Below, piece by piece: positions 54,303 to 63,400 of a DNA stretch of 64,000 bases; positions within the stretch are counted from its first letter, which is position 1, and every line of letters starts with the position of its first letter. This DNA is from an uncultured Chloroflexota bacterium. GTDB taxonomy: Bacteria; Chloroflexota; Dehalococcoidia; Lucifugimonadales; CAJXCD01. Both the position numbers and the translations under genes were made by a program. Location: positions 34,549 to 98,548 of the forward strand of contig CAJXCD010000005.1 in assembly GCA_913051545.1 (NCBI GenBank), written 5' to 3'. The notes under the pieces are model-generated. The model searched no databases, was not told where the DNA came from, and was given only the letters and a program-made list of their open reading frames with translations.

Positions 54303-55478
54303 TCAGCATACAGCTAATTGTAAACCTGTGGAATCGGTGTTTACTATGTATTTCATGTTGTCTTGGTCAAAAACCATAACGTATCCCGGAACGACTACCT
54401 GATCGTATGATTGGCCTTCAACCGGACATCCTAATGCCGCATCGGGCCACTCAACTTCGACTACTGAATTTAGTACAAATGCGTGAAGACTTATATCAAA
54501 AGTATCTGAAAGTAACTTTCTGGCAGCACTCTCAGCATCTAGCTGATCACAACGAGATGGTAAATCACTATCAATTCCTGTTAGATCCACCGATGTCGGC
54601 GAAGCTGATGCTTCAATTACTTTATTCCTGATAACCTCAAAAATAGATCCTAAATCGGATGATTGTCCTATTATAGTAGTCTCTTGACTCAATGCTGAAG
54701 CATACATTTCCAGTGAACGCTGAAAAGTATAGAACTCCGGATCTTGCTCGAAGGCCTCAGCGAATATCATGATAGCCTGGGCCTCACCACAACCACGAAT
54801 AACGTCAGCATCTCTTTGAGCGGCGGATCGAATAATAGCTGCCTGCTTATCTACATCAGCCCTGACTTCTAGATCTTTCTTTGCGCCTTCAGCACGCTCC
54901 TTATCAGCTTTTCGCTTACGTTCTGCTTTCATTCTCTCATGGACACTGCCTGCTATTTCATCTGGGAAATCAGCTCTTTTAATTCTAACGTCTTCAATTG
55001 CTATCCCAAACTCTGCTAGTTTGGGTCTAACCGCCTCCTTCAAATTAGCCATAACCTGCTCTCTAGATGCTTCAATAATCTCAGATTGATTGTCTAATCC
55101 AATTTCGCGTCTTAGCTCAGAAGATACGATTTCAATTGCACGCTGTTTACCCCTAGCCTCAGTGGCCACTTCTTCAATAAACTTTCGTGGATCGATTATT
55201 CTACCCCTCGCATACACATCAATAATCAACCGCTTCTTATCTTTAGTCAGTAGGGAGTCTGGTGGAGCATCAAACACAAGTAATCTCTTATCTAGGTATA
55301 TCACTCTGTCTATGAACGGAGTCTTCGTATACAGTCCTGGCTCGGACGTATGTCTCTGTGCCTCATTAAAACGAGTCACTATAGCTTGATTGGTTTCATC
55401 CACCACAAAAAAAACTTCAGGAAGAAGTACTCCTGCTACAACTGCTACAACTATTACGAATCCAATTATTAATCTCAT
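54303..55478 (-). CDS. hflC: HflC-type SPFH membrane protease modulator with C-terminal extension
   Basis: A 391-residue protein. One N-terminal helix is followed by an SPFH (band 7) domain: DETNQAIVTRFNEAQR, GLYTKTPFIDRVIYLDKRLL (key part KTPFIDRV), FGIAIEDVRIKRADFPDEI and the coiled-coil MKAERKRKADKERAEG. HflC partners HflK and regulates FtsH. Beyond about residue 285 there are ~100 extra residues, ending in VEVEWPDAALGCPVEGQSYD and VVVPGYVMVF, a module I recall as a stand-alone C-terminal domain in Chloroflexota proteins. The usual HflC has about 290-330 residues. Confidence 0.85.
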   Translation of the reverse strand: MRLIIGFVIVVAVVAGVLLPEVFFVVDETNQAIVTRFNEAQRHTSEPGLYTKTPFIDRVIYLDKRLLVFDAPPDSLLTKDKKRLIIDVYARGRIIDPRKFIEEVATEARGKQRAIEIVSSELRREIGLDNQSEIIEASREQVMANLKEAVRPKLAEFGIAIEDVRIKRADFPDEIAGSVHERMKAERKRKADKERAEGAKKDLEVRADVDKQAAIIRSAAQRDADVIRGCGEAQAIMIFAEAFEQDPEFYTFQRSLEMYASALSQETTIIGQSSDLGSIFEVIRNKVIEASASPTSVDLTGIDSDLPSRCDQLDAESAARKLLSDTFDISLHAFVLNSVVEVEWPDAALGCPVEGQSYDQVVVPGYVMVFDQDNMKYIVNTDSTGLQLAVC

Positions 55479-55489
55479 TTTAGATATTT

Positions 55490-56518
55490 TTATTCCGAAA
55501 TTCCAGGATCAAGTGAGGGGATCGGAACCACATCCTTACTACCCTCTGTAAGTATCACAACCTGACCAGGATCACCAACAATTTTGGTAATACCTGGTAA
55601 GACTTCCTCCATTGCATCCAAGTATAAGCGTTGACGAGTCACCTCAGGAGATTTACGATACTCTGACAAAATAGCAGTAAACCTTTGAGCTTGACCCGTA
55701 GAAATATTTACCCTTTCTGCCCTATAAGCTTCCGCAGACTCTCTTAACCGCGCCGCTTCGCCTTCGGCCTTCGGCAATATCTCTTCCTTATAAGCATCAG
55801 CGAGATTGATTATCCTCTCTTTATCTTCCTTTGCTTTTACAACGTCGTCAAAAGCAGCCTGTACCTGAGCGGGTGGATTAACGTTCTGCAATTTTACCTC
55901 TGTGATATTAATACCAGTACCATAATCATCCAAAAGCCTCTGAATTAGGATTTTGGCTTCACTTTGCACTTCATCTTTTTTGTCAGTAAGCACATCGTCA
56001 ATTGGCCTACTACCGACAACCTGCCTAAGTGCTGTTTCTGCAACATCACGGAGAGTTATCCCATCTGGATCGACCACTCTAAACAGAAAATCTTTTGCCC
56101 CGCCGGGCTTTATGTTGTACTGAATCAACAACTGAACATCCACGATGTTCTCGTCGCCCGTTATCATCAAAGACTCCTGGGGAGCAGGGGTGCCACCCCT
56201 AAACCCCAACTCAAGCCTCCGCCTCTCATCCACTTGCACTATGTCTTTCTGTCCTATAGGTGATGGCCAATACCAATGCAAGCCAGCTTCTTCTTCTCCA
56301 GCGTACTTACCAAACATACGTAAAACTGCTACCTCACCACCCACGGTAGCGACCGTATAGATACCAGACCCTGCCCACACCGATAACCCCACCAACAGTA
56401 TTACAACAAAAATGAGAATTCCGGCATTTCCACCACCGGTACTATTTTTACCAAAGAATCCCCGCACGCTTTCTAGTATCTGCTCTAAATTTACTTCCGG
56501 CTCTTCTTTATTCCTCAT
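55490..56518 (-). CDS. hflK: HflK-type SPFH membrane protease modulator
   Basis: A 342-residue protein with an N-terminal Gly-rich segment, one membrane helix (ILIFVVILLVGLSVWAG) and an SPFH domain: YTVATVGGEVAVLRMFGKY, GLHWYWPSPIGQKDIVQVDE, ENIVDVQLLIQYNI, VVGSRPIDDVLTDKKDE and NITEVKLQNVNPPAQVQAAF. It is the partner of HflC, 11 nt downstream. The two form a large membrane cage around FtsH in other bacteria. FtsH is not in this window. Confidence 0.9.
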   Translation of the reverse strand: MRNKEEPEVNLEQILESVRGFFGKNSTGGGNAGILIFVVILLVGLSVWAGSGIYTVATVGGEVAVLRMFGKYAGEEEAGLHWYWPSPIGQKDIVQVDERRRLELGFRGGTPAPQESLMITGDENIVDVQLLIQYNIKPGGAKDFLFRVVDPDGITLRDVAETALRQVVGSRPIDDVLTDKKDEVQSEAKILIQRLLDDYGTGINITEVKLQNVNPPAQVQAAFDDVVKAKEDKERIINLADAYKEEILPKAEGEAARLRESAEAYRAERVNISTGQAQRFTAILSEYRKSPEVTRQRLYLDAMEEVLPGITKIVGDPGQVVILTEGSKDVVPIPSLDPGISE

Positions 56519-56528
56519 ATACCATCCC

Positions 56529-56552
56529 TAAAATACTTGCGCTAGTATTTTA
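56529..56552. promoter_or_regulatory. Palindrome over the hflK promoter region
   Basis: TAAAATACT-tgcgct-AGTATTTTA, a perfect 9-bp inverted repeat ending 11 nt upstream of the hflK ATG. On the reverse strand its outer part overlaps an extended -10 like TGATAAAAT. Candidate operator or leader hairpin. Confidence 0.4.
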
Positions 56553-56612
56553 TCACACTAGAGAGACCAAGAATGGATAATCAAAATTATATCCATTCAA
56601 TTAAAATATATA

Positions 56613-57320
56613 CTATCGATTCTGTCTGAAAATATTAAGGAACCGATCTTCGTAGTGTTTAAAAAGTCCCCAACGATCAAGTTCATGCTTGAGTACATCT
56701 GGATCAGCACCATGTTCAACCTCAGAAAACATCCTATTTATCTTTTGAGTAACGGCACGAGGAACACCACCAAATCCAGATTGAGGTTCAAGCATTCCTC
56801 TAGACTGGAATTCTTGAACATTTCCAGCGATAGAAGACGAAGTAAATTCATAGATAAATTTAAGTAACGCAACATCCCAAAGTTCGTCAACTCCTACCAT
56901 AACTACGGACATGTCTTCTTTACGCGAATCCAAATCTTCGCTTATCTTCTGTGCAATCTGACTGGGGGTACCTCCAACGATATCCATTTTGCTTACTTCA
57001 TTCTTATACTGGTATAGGATGCCTGGACTGTTGGGGCCTACCATCCTAGCCGTTTCACGAAAATAATCATATGCCTCAGGGCTGAAACCTTGCACATTCA
57101 TAACATACGTGGGGGTAACCACAGCTGGCTTCTGTGAAATGACTTTCCCGGTCCTTACCACGCCTTCCTTTTTATCAGAATCAACATCCTGATAAATTGG
57201 TTCTGTCACTACGTAGTACTCAATGTTACTTATACCAAACGTTGCAAGATGTTGTTTAGGAAACCTCACAATCCATGAACGCTCTATAGCACGAATCCAC
57301 TCTTCCTGCCTGTCACTCAT
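56613..57320 (-). CDS. Conserved hypothetical protein, function unknown
   Basis: A 235-residue soluble protein with no signal peptide or membrane helix. Notable stretches are SWIVRFPKQHLATFGISNIE, YYVVTEPIYQD, EGVVRTGKVISQKPAVVTPT, GPNSPGILYQYKNE and MVGVDELWDVALLKFIYEFT. I recall similar proteins as hypotheticals in Chloroflexota, but know no function. It lies upstream of hflKC on the same strand, 94 nt away, and may share regulation. Confidence 0.7.
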   Translation of the reverse strand: MSDRQEEWIRAIERSWIVRFPKQHLATFGISNIEYYVVTEPIYQDVDSDKKEGVVRTGKVISQKPAVVTPTYVMNVQGFSPEAYDYFRETARMVGPNSPGILYQYKNEVSKMDIVGGTPSQIAQKISEDLDSRKEDMSVVMVGVDELWDVALLKFIYEFTSSSIAGNVQEFQSRGMLEPQSGFGGVPRAVTQKINRMFSEVEHGADPDVLKHELDRWGLFKHYEDRFLNIFRQNR

Positions 57321-57539
57321 TTAAACCAATCTTTCTATAAACATTTTATGCGACGATGTAAATCACATTCAGTTTCCTATAATTAGATAACTGACCCATT
57401 GATGCTATTCTCGGTTACTCTAAAGTGTCAAGTTCACGAAGGCATACAACTATCAAACTTCCCGAATAACATTTCTATGAGTATACTGCTCACAATAGTT
57501 TAATAACCATTCCTGTCGATTAAATATATAGGTAATTCA

Positions 57540-57833
57540 ATGCATCTGGCAATTAGTAAACTAACAATTCGAACGCCTGAAAGCCACACACTAAAGGACA
57601 AAAGAAGAGTTGCTAACTCTTTATCATCAAAACTACGTAATAAGTATAATATAGCTATAGCCGAAATAGAAACCAGTGATACACCAAAGACCGTAACGCT
57701 AGGCATAGCGTGTGTGAGTGATAGCAGGAAACATGCCGAACAGATTATGTCTAATGTTACAAGATTCGTAGAACATTCCCGTACTGACTCCTATCTAGTT
57801 GACAATAGTATGGAAATCATCTCAGGTATTTGA
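57540..57833 (+). CDS. DUF503 (YlxP-like) family protein
   Basis: A 97-residue protein with the DUF503 pattern: MHLAISKLTIRTPESHTLKD (key part SHTLKDKRRVANSL), NIAIAEIETSDTPKTVTLGI and a C-terminal acidic end. Family members are often next to infB/rbfA and have been linked to ribosome function in Bacillus (YlxP); here it is alone. AGGTAA precedes the ATG. Confidence 0.85.
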   Translation: MHLAISKLTIRTPESHTLKDKRRVANSLSSKLRNKYNIAIAEIETSDTPKTVTLGIACVSDSRKHAEQIMSNVTRFVEHSRTDSYLVDNSMEIISGI

Positions 57834-57975
57834 AATCGCTATACCTTGAGAGTAACATCCATCATAAGCCGAATATATTGGTAAGTGTTCATTCCTTACT
57901 TTTTTTGAGACAGGGCCTCAAATCTTGTAGAGCCTTTTCCCACTGTGCTATCCTTGCGTTGCCATGGACTTAGGT

Positions 57976-58052
<77 letters not shown>

Positions 58053-58131
58053 TCAAGACGTGCTTAACCTCACACATCAAATCAGATTTATCTGGATTAC
58101 CATCTATATACACAGAAAGGAACGACTAGTA

Positions 58132-59748
58132 ATGCGTACTCCTCTCCAGGGACAATTGGTACCAATGTCACCACAGGGACCACAATGTTTTGTAGATTGG
58201 AGATGGGTAAAGGCTGGATACGTTGGATGGTACTCTGGTGATACACGCATAGGTGTCTGGGACAAAGCTCCTTCAAATACAGTTAGTAAACCCCATGGGC
58301 CGTTCGGCATAAGACTTAATGCTCAGCAAGCAAAAACTATCGGACCCATAATGCAACGTGATAAGCCTTGGGAATATGGATACCATTTCGTTTACGTAAT
58401 ATACGATGAAGGTAAGTATCGGGGGTGGTACGAGGGCATACCAGCAGATCATTTTGATAATTCAGATGTCACGTGGCCTACTGGTCATGGAAATGTATTG
58501 TGCTACGCTGAATCTGACGACGGATTCAACTGGCATAAACCTAAACTTGATATATTTGATTACCACGGTGACACAAAAACCAACATAGTGTTTGGGCGTG
58601 GATTAAACCCCCATGGATTTGCAGTCCATGGTAGCAGTCTTTTCAAAGATCCACACGGACCACCATCAGAGCGTTATAAACTTATCTATCAGGGTTCATC
58701 AATAAGTCCTAATGTAGATCAATGGATAGCCGAGAATAAAAAACGTTTCGGTGATGAAATGGACCCAATGGCATTGCGTCACGGTAAAGGCCAAGCAAAA
58801 CTACAATTAGGTATAAGTGGACGCTTAGAGAAAAAGACTGGACCTAACACACATTGGATAGCTGGAGCCACCTCGCCAGATGGATTACACTGGACTCCCA
58901 TACCTGAACCATTGATGGTTCATTACAGTGACACAGTTAACACAGCTAGCTGGGATGAACAGCGTGATCGATACGTGGGGTACTTTCGTACGTGGCGGTA
59001 CGGTAGACGGTGTATTGGTCGAGCAGAAACCGAAGATTATAGACTATGGCCATCGACGCCAGATACGGTTTTAGAAGCGCCTCTGGAAAGCCACCCTTCA
59101 GACGATATATATACAAACGCTAAGGTTACATATCCCAATAGCAGCGATACCCACTTAATGTTCCCAGCTATGTACCACAGGCTAGGCGACAGCAGAGAGG
59201 TATATCTGGCGTCAAGTGAAGATAGTGTTAACTGGCAATGGGTTCCAGGCGGTCCAATAATCAAAAAAGGCAATCTTGGTGACTGGGATGGGGGAGACAT
59301 AACTGCATGCCCAGGAATTGTTCCTTTGTCAAATGATAGAATTGGCGTCCCTGTGGATGCATATATTCACCCACATAAATATCCAAGGGGCGGTGAACCA
59401 AATTTCGGATCAGCAGGCTGGGCTACCTGGCAACTTGGTAGACTATGTGCAATAACTGCAGATGAATATGGAGAATTTTCCACACCAGAGCTAGTTTTTC
59501 AAGGCAAGGAGTTGTCACTTAACCTCAAAACACTAGGAGCTGGTTCAGTCAAAGTAGAACTGCGTAATGAAAGCGGAATGCCTATTCCGGGGCACACATT
59601 TACTGAAGTAGATACATTTGCTGGGGATAATATTGACTGGCGTGTCTCCTGGCTAGGCAATAGCGACCTTAGGAAGGTTGCTAACCAAACAATTTCAGTA
59701 GCTTTTAAACTACAAAAAGCAGATCTATTTGCATTTGAATTCAAATAA
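58132..59748 (+). CDS. GH32/GH43-like five-bladed propeller protein
   Basis: A 538-residue protein beginning at ATG 58132, just after tRNA-Pro. It shows tandem propeller-like repeats typical of GH32/43/68-related proteins: KYRGWYEGIPA, VLCYAESDDGFNWHKPKL, GSSLFKDPHGPPSERYKLIY, AGATSPDGLHWTPIPEP and VYLASSEDSVNWQWVPGG. A beta-sandwich-like tail (LKTLGAGSVKVELRNESG) follows. No signal peptide. Related proteins are common in marine polysaccharide degraders and often lack proven glycosidase activity. It lies upstream of a sugar epimerase-like gene. Confidence 0.75.
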   Translation: MRTPLQGQLVPMSPQGPQCFVDWRWVKAGYVGWYSGDTRIGVWDKAPSNTVSKPHGPFGIRLNAQQAKTIGPIMQRDKPWEYGYHFVYVIYDEGKYRGWYEGIPADHFDNSDVTWPTGHGNVLCYAESDDGFNWHKPKLDIFDYHGDTKTNIVFGRGLNPHGFAVHGSSLFKDPHGPPSERYKLIYQGSSISPNVDQWIAENKKRFGDEMDPMALRHGKGQAKLQLGISGRLEKKTGPNTHWIAGATSPDGLHWTPIPEPLMVHYSDTVNTASWDEQRDRYVGYFRTWRYGRRCIGRAETEDYRLWPSTPDTVLEAPLESHPSDDIYTNAKVTYPNSSDTHLMFPAMYHRLGDSREVYLASSEDSVNWQWVPGGPIIKKGNLGDWDGGDITACPGIVPLSNDRIGVPVDAYIHPHKYPRGGEPNFGSAGWATWQLGRLCAITADEYGEFSTPELVFQGKELSLNLKTLGAGSVKVELRNESGMPIPGHTFTEVDTFAGDNIDWRVSWLGNSDLRKVANQTISVAFKLQKADLFAFEFK

Positions 59749-59906
59749 AATGACCTGGAATTAATCAAGTGATTTTGGCAAGAAGTAGCTAATGATTAAT
59801 ATACTAACTTTATGGGACATATAGTTGGCAATATATTATAGGTACTGAACTATCAGGTCTCTACAAGAACCTCTGTGATAAGTAACTGATTGTTAAGGAG
59901 AACAAA

Positions 59907-60671
59907 GTGGTTAGCCAGAAAAATGTGTTGATAACCGGATCCGCAGGTTTAATCGGAACCGTCCTACGCCATGGACTAGAACATAAATATAATTTAAGTG
60001 GTGTAGATGTACAGCCTTCCACTGAGCTTAAATGTCTCCAAGCAGATATGACTGATCTGGACGCAATATATCCTGCCTTCGAAGGAATAGACACCGTTAT
60101 AGACTTAGCCGCACAGGCAGAAAATACTACTGAATGGCCAAGAGTATACGAAAACAACCTACCATCAACCTACAATGCTCTTGAAGCTGCGCGAAGAGCT
60201 GGTGTTAAACGACTTATATTCGCAAGTTCTAACCACGTTACCGGCATGTATGAAGGTGACCACCCATATTCCTCCATAGTAAAAGGGAATTACGAAGGAT
60301 TAGACCCTTCGAAGATACCCCACATTACGGCAAACATGCCAATCAGACCAGATGGTCCCTACGGGATAGGAAAAGCTTTTGGAGAGTCAGCTGGCAGATA
60401 CTATTCTGATGAATTTGATCTGTCAGTAATTTGCATCAGGATAGGTAGTCTTGTAAAAGAAAGTCGCCCAGACAACATACGTCATTTTTCTACTCTTTTT
60501 ACACACGAAGATCTAGTTCAAATGGTTGATTTATGTATAAGCGCTCCTAACAGCCTGAAATTCGACATCTTCTATGGCGTTTCTGGGAATACTTGGAGAA
60601 TCTGGGACATAAATCACGCCTATGAGGTCTTGGGATACAATCCTACTTCGAACACTGATTCGTGGCGATAA
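59907..60671 (+). CDS. NAD-dependent epimerase/dehydratase (uronate dehydrogenase-like SDR)
   Basis: A 254-residue extended short-chain dehydrogenase. VLITGSAGLIGTVLRHGL is the NAD-binding start, VIDLAAQAENTTEWPRVYEN the substrate loop (key part DLAAQAENTTEW), FASSNHVTGMYEG the catalytic Ser region and PYGIGKAFGESAGRYY the Tyr-x-x-x-Lys pair. This pattern is close to uronate dehydrogenases, which oxidise galacturonate or glucuronate to the lactone. GTG start with AAGGAG upstream. It lies 158 nt after the GH-like gene. Confidence 0.82.
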   Translation: MVSQKNVLITGSAGLIGTVLRHGLEHKYNLSGVDVQPSTELKCLQADMTDLDAIYPAFEGIDTVIDLAAQAENTTEWPRVYENNLPSTYNALEAARRAGVKRLIFASSNHVTGMYEGDHPYSSIVKGNYEGLDPSKIPHITANMPIRPDGPYGIGKAFGESAGRYYSDEFDLSVICIRIGSLVKESRPDNIRHFSTLFTHEDLVQMVDLCISAPNSLKFDIFYGVSGNTWRIWDINHAYEVLGYNPTSNTDSWR

Positions 60672-60695
60672 AGTTATCAGTCTATATTAAAAAAT

Positions 60696-61436
60696 TTACT
60701 TGTCAGTTGATCTCGGAAGAATATCCATCAATATCGGCATCTCCGTTACTAAGCGTTTATGCGCACTATCCACAAGTATGAGAGATTCGTTCGATAGAAT
60801 ACCCTCTTCTCTAAATATATCCTCATAAACTTGAGAATTGTTCTCCAATCCGTTGAATCCCCAAGCCAACCTAAGCTCCAGCAATAAATCACTACTAGTA
60901 ACTGGCCTCCTGAAAGCCTCAGAAAGTTCTCTAAGCCAATACACTTCTGCGTACAAGCCTACATGAATGGAATTCTTATTAAATGTCTTAGGGTCAGAAA
61001 GATCCGATCGCGTCAATTCAGTTATCCTAGAAAACCATTGGACTAGACCTACTGGTGGACGGTATCTATACTCCGAAAGATAGAATCTTAGACAATCCAG
61101 AGCTGACCTCGAATGACGCCACCCTATGTATTCCATTGATCCAGGGAAATGGAAGTCTTCTATACGATCCTTTGGTACAGGAAGATTATGTCTGAATTTT
61201 TCCAAATATCTTTGAACTGTCTTATATGAAGGAGAGTTGTCCCACGATAAATTTTTTACCAAATCAGGAGAGCTTGTCACTTCCGAATGTTTCACGTTAA
61301 ACCAATCCATCAGCCTCTTATGTACCTCCAAGGGCTTGCGTTCCAAACCGAAATTAACAAACAAAGACAACATTTTGTACTGATAGCATATATCTATATC
61401 AAATCGCCCCTTACGAGTTAATTCATTTAAGGCCAT
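60696..61436 (-). CDS. Hypothetical protein, function unknown
   Basis: A 246-residue soluble, helix-rich protein with many Trp, Arg and Leu residues. Its middle part, NSPSYKTVQRYLEKFRHNLP near residue 70, resembles a helix-turn-helix of DNA-binding type, and IGWRHSRSALDCLRFYLSEY follows. No known domain recognised. It is convergent with the epimerase and divergent from the mechanosensitive channel. Codon use looks like its neighbours. Confidence 0.6.
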   Translation of the reverse strand: MALNELTRKGRFDIDICYQYKMLSLFVNFGLERKPLEVHKRLMDWFNVKHSEVTSSPDLVKNLSWDNSPSYKTVQRYLEKFRHNLPVPKDRIEDFHFPGSMEYIGWRHSRSALDCLRFYLSEYRYRPPVGLVQWFSRITELTRSDLSDPKTFNKNSIHVGLYAEVYWLRELSEAFRRPVTSSDLLLELRLAWGFNGLENNSQVYEDIFREEGILSNESLILVDSAHKRLVTEMPILMDILPRSTDK

Positions 61437-61648
61437 ATCTGTTCTATTTTTGTCCTTATTAGACTTTTATCTGTCACTATAACATATTTTTATGAATGAT
61501 ACCGAAGATACAAAATGTGTAAATACAGAAACATGCATATGATTTTTTAAGCGAAAATTAATGGAATCATAACGTCATAGAAGTAGTGTATTCGCACAAC
61601 ATTTTGATAGGATTAGAGATACACACAACTGTAACGGAGGCATTATAA

Positions 61649-62773
61649 ATGGTACCCGAGGTGGTTAGAGAATCTCATGTCTGGGGCCCATTATTTGCCC
61701 TAGGGGTATTAGTTACACTGCTACTGGTAGCTGCGGTTGTACAATTTACGCTTCATATAGTTATTAAAAGTCGAAGTAAAAATACGCCTCCAGACCTAGG
61801 AACTGAAATATTATCTACTGTCAGAGGACCTCTAGTACTATTCATAGTAATACTAGGGCCACTACTAGGTGTAATAATCCTTTCAGACCTGTCCAGTTCA
61901 AACTGGGATTTCATGAATGGTCTAGATGTGTGGGCACGTAAGGTATGGTCTGTCGTTGTAATTTTCGAGATTTCATATCTGGTATCACATCTTTCCCAAA
62001 CACTACTTGCATGGTATATACGATCAATAGTAGACCGAGCCAATACTGGCATTGAAAATAAAGTGCTTCCACCAGTAAGACGCGTTCTTCCCCTGGTAAT
62101 TTATTCCGTAGGTCTACTTGTTGCCTTAGATAGCCTAAATATAGCTATCAGTCCACTTCTGGCCGGATTTGGAATTGGAGGCTTGGCAGTAGCATTAGCC
62201 GTTCAACCAACTCTAAGTAACTTTTTTGCTGGAACATACCTCGTTACCGAAGGTGAACTTAAGGAGGGAGACTTTATAGAGTTAGAAGGAGGCCCGTCAG
62301 GATTTGTTGTAGACGTTGGATGGCGAAGTACCAAAGTAAGAAGTAGATTCAATAATCTAATCATCATTCCTAATTCAAAGATGATGGATAGTATATTGAC
62401 TAACTATTACAGCCCCACACCTGCAATGAATGTGGTCGTGAATTGCGGAGTTAGCTATAACTCCGACCTGACTAATGTCGAAAGAATAGTTTTAGAAATT
62501 GCTCGAGATACAATCGACGGATCTCCTTACGCTGTTGACAATGCTGACCCTTTTTTCAGTTTCTCAGAATTTGGGGAATCAAACATAGAATTCTTCGTTC
62601 TTATCCAAGCTAATGATCGTACGGGAAGTTTTCTTTTAAAGAGCGATATTATTAAGAAAATTCACTCCAGATTTGAGAAAGAAGGTATTGAGATCAATTA
62701 CCCTGTACGTAGATTAATTTACCCTGACCAGAATGTCCTTGATGGAATCGATCAACATACTGAAGGTACGTAA
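61649..62773 (+). CDS. MscS-family mechanosensitive ion channel
   Basis: A 374-residue channel with three to four N-terminal helices. The pore-lining helix reads ISPLLAGFGIGGLAVALAVQ, and PTLSNFFAGTYLVTEGELKEG with VGWRSTKVRSRFNNLIIIPN match the MscS beta domain. The C-terminal cytoplasmic domain contains FLLKSDIIKKIHSRFEKEGI. It would release solutes on hypo-osmotic shock. GGAGG precedes the ATG. Confidence 0.92.
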   Translation: MVPEVVRESHVWGPLFALGVLVTLLLVAAVVQFTLHIVIKSRSKNTPPDLGTEILSTVRGPLVLFIVILGPLLGVIILSDLSSSNWDFMNGLDVWARKVWSVVVIFEISYLVSHLSQTLLAWYIRSIVDRANTGIENKVLPPVRRVLPLVIYSVGLLVALDSLNIAISPLLAGFGIGGLAVALAVQPTLSNFFAGTYLVTEGELKEGDFIELEGGPSGFVVDVGWRSTKVRSRFNNLIIIPNSKMMDSILTNYYSPTPAMNVVVNCGVSYNSDLTNVERIVLEIARDTIDGSPYAVDNADPFFSFSEFGESNIEFFVLIQANDRTGSFLLKSDIIKKIHSRFEKEGIEINYPVRRLIYPDQNVLDGIDQHTEGT

Positions 62774-62812
62774 AGTAGGCGAATAACTCCAAAGAGCTGT
62801 GAATATTATGGT

Positions 62813-62840
62813 GAAGTGAAACATCTCTCAATTTCACTTC
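62813..62840. terminator. Hairpin between convergent genes
   Basis: GAAGTGAAA-n10-TTTCACTTC, perfect 9-bp stem overlapping the stop codon of the reverse-strand methyltransferase and lying after the mscS stop. No U-tract, so only a weak candidate bidirectional terminator. Confidence 0.35.
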
Positions 62841-63400
62841 GTGCAACGATATATAAACCCAGGAAGTACATTTCCCCAAATAATATTACTTCTGCTCATT
62901 TCACTAAATTTCATGTCTAACAATTTCTGGAATCTTCGTCCGGGTGGAAATAACAGACCTGTTATATGGGCAATAGTTAAGAAAACACCACCTTCATCCA
63001 GTGAATTGTATATTGAATCCAATAATTCCTCTTGTAAACTACTATCAAGTAATGCCCATGGTAATCCGGATATAATGCAATCACACCTCTGTCTATTGTT
63101 TTTTGCTAGATATTTTCCTATATCAGTTGCTGAGGCATGGTATACAGTAGCGTCTGGACACCTACGTTTCGTCTCCGAAACAAACTCTCGATTAATTTCC
63201 AAGCAGAAAAACAAAGTTTCTGGATCAACTTGACTCAGTATTTCCTCAGTAAACGCCCCTGTCCCTGGACCCAATTCAACCACACATCTTTTACTATTCA
63301 AATCCGCCATATCTGCTATAAGTTTTGACATCTCTTTCGAAGAAGAGACGACAGCAGCGGTTTCTTTAGGGCTCTTGAGAAACTGTTTAAAAAATTTCAT
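62834..63400 (-). CDS. Phospholipid N-methyltransferase-like SAM-dependent methyltransferase
   Basis: A 188-residue class I methyltransferase. KQFLKSPKETAAVVSSSKEM at the N-terminus, VVELGPGTGAFTEEIL for SAM binding, CLEINREFVSETKRRCPD and CIISGLPWALLD resemble bacterial phospholipid N-methyltransferases and their KsgA-related relatives. The target may be phosphatidylethanolamine or another lipid; this is inference. Its ATG overlaps the stop of the upstream gene (ATGA). Confidence 0.82.
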   Translation of the reverse strand: MKFFKQFLKSPKETAAVVSSSKEMSKLIADMADLNSKRCVVELGPGTGAFTEEILSQVDPETLFFCLEINREFVSETKRRCPDATVYHASATDIGKYLAKNNRQRCDCIISGLPWALLDSSLQEELLDSIYNSLDEGGVFLTIAHITGLLFPPGRRFQKLLDMKFSEMSRSNIIWGNVLPGFIYRCTK

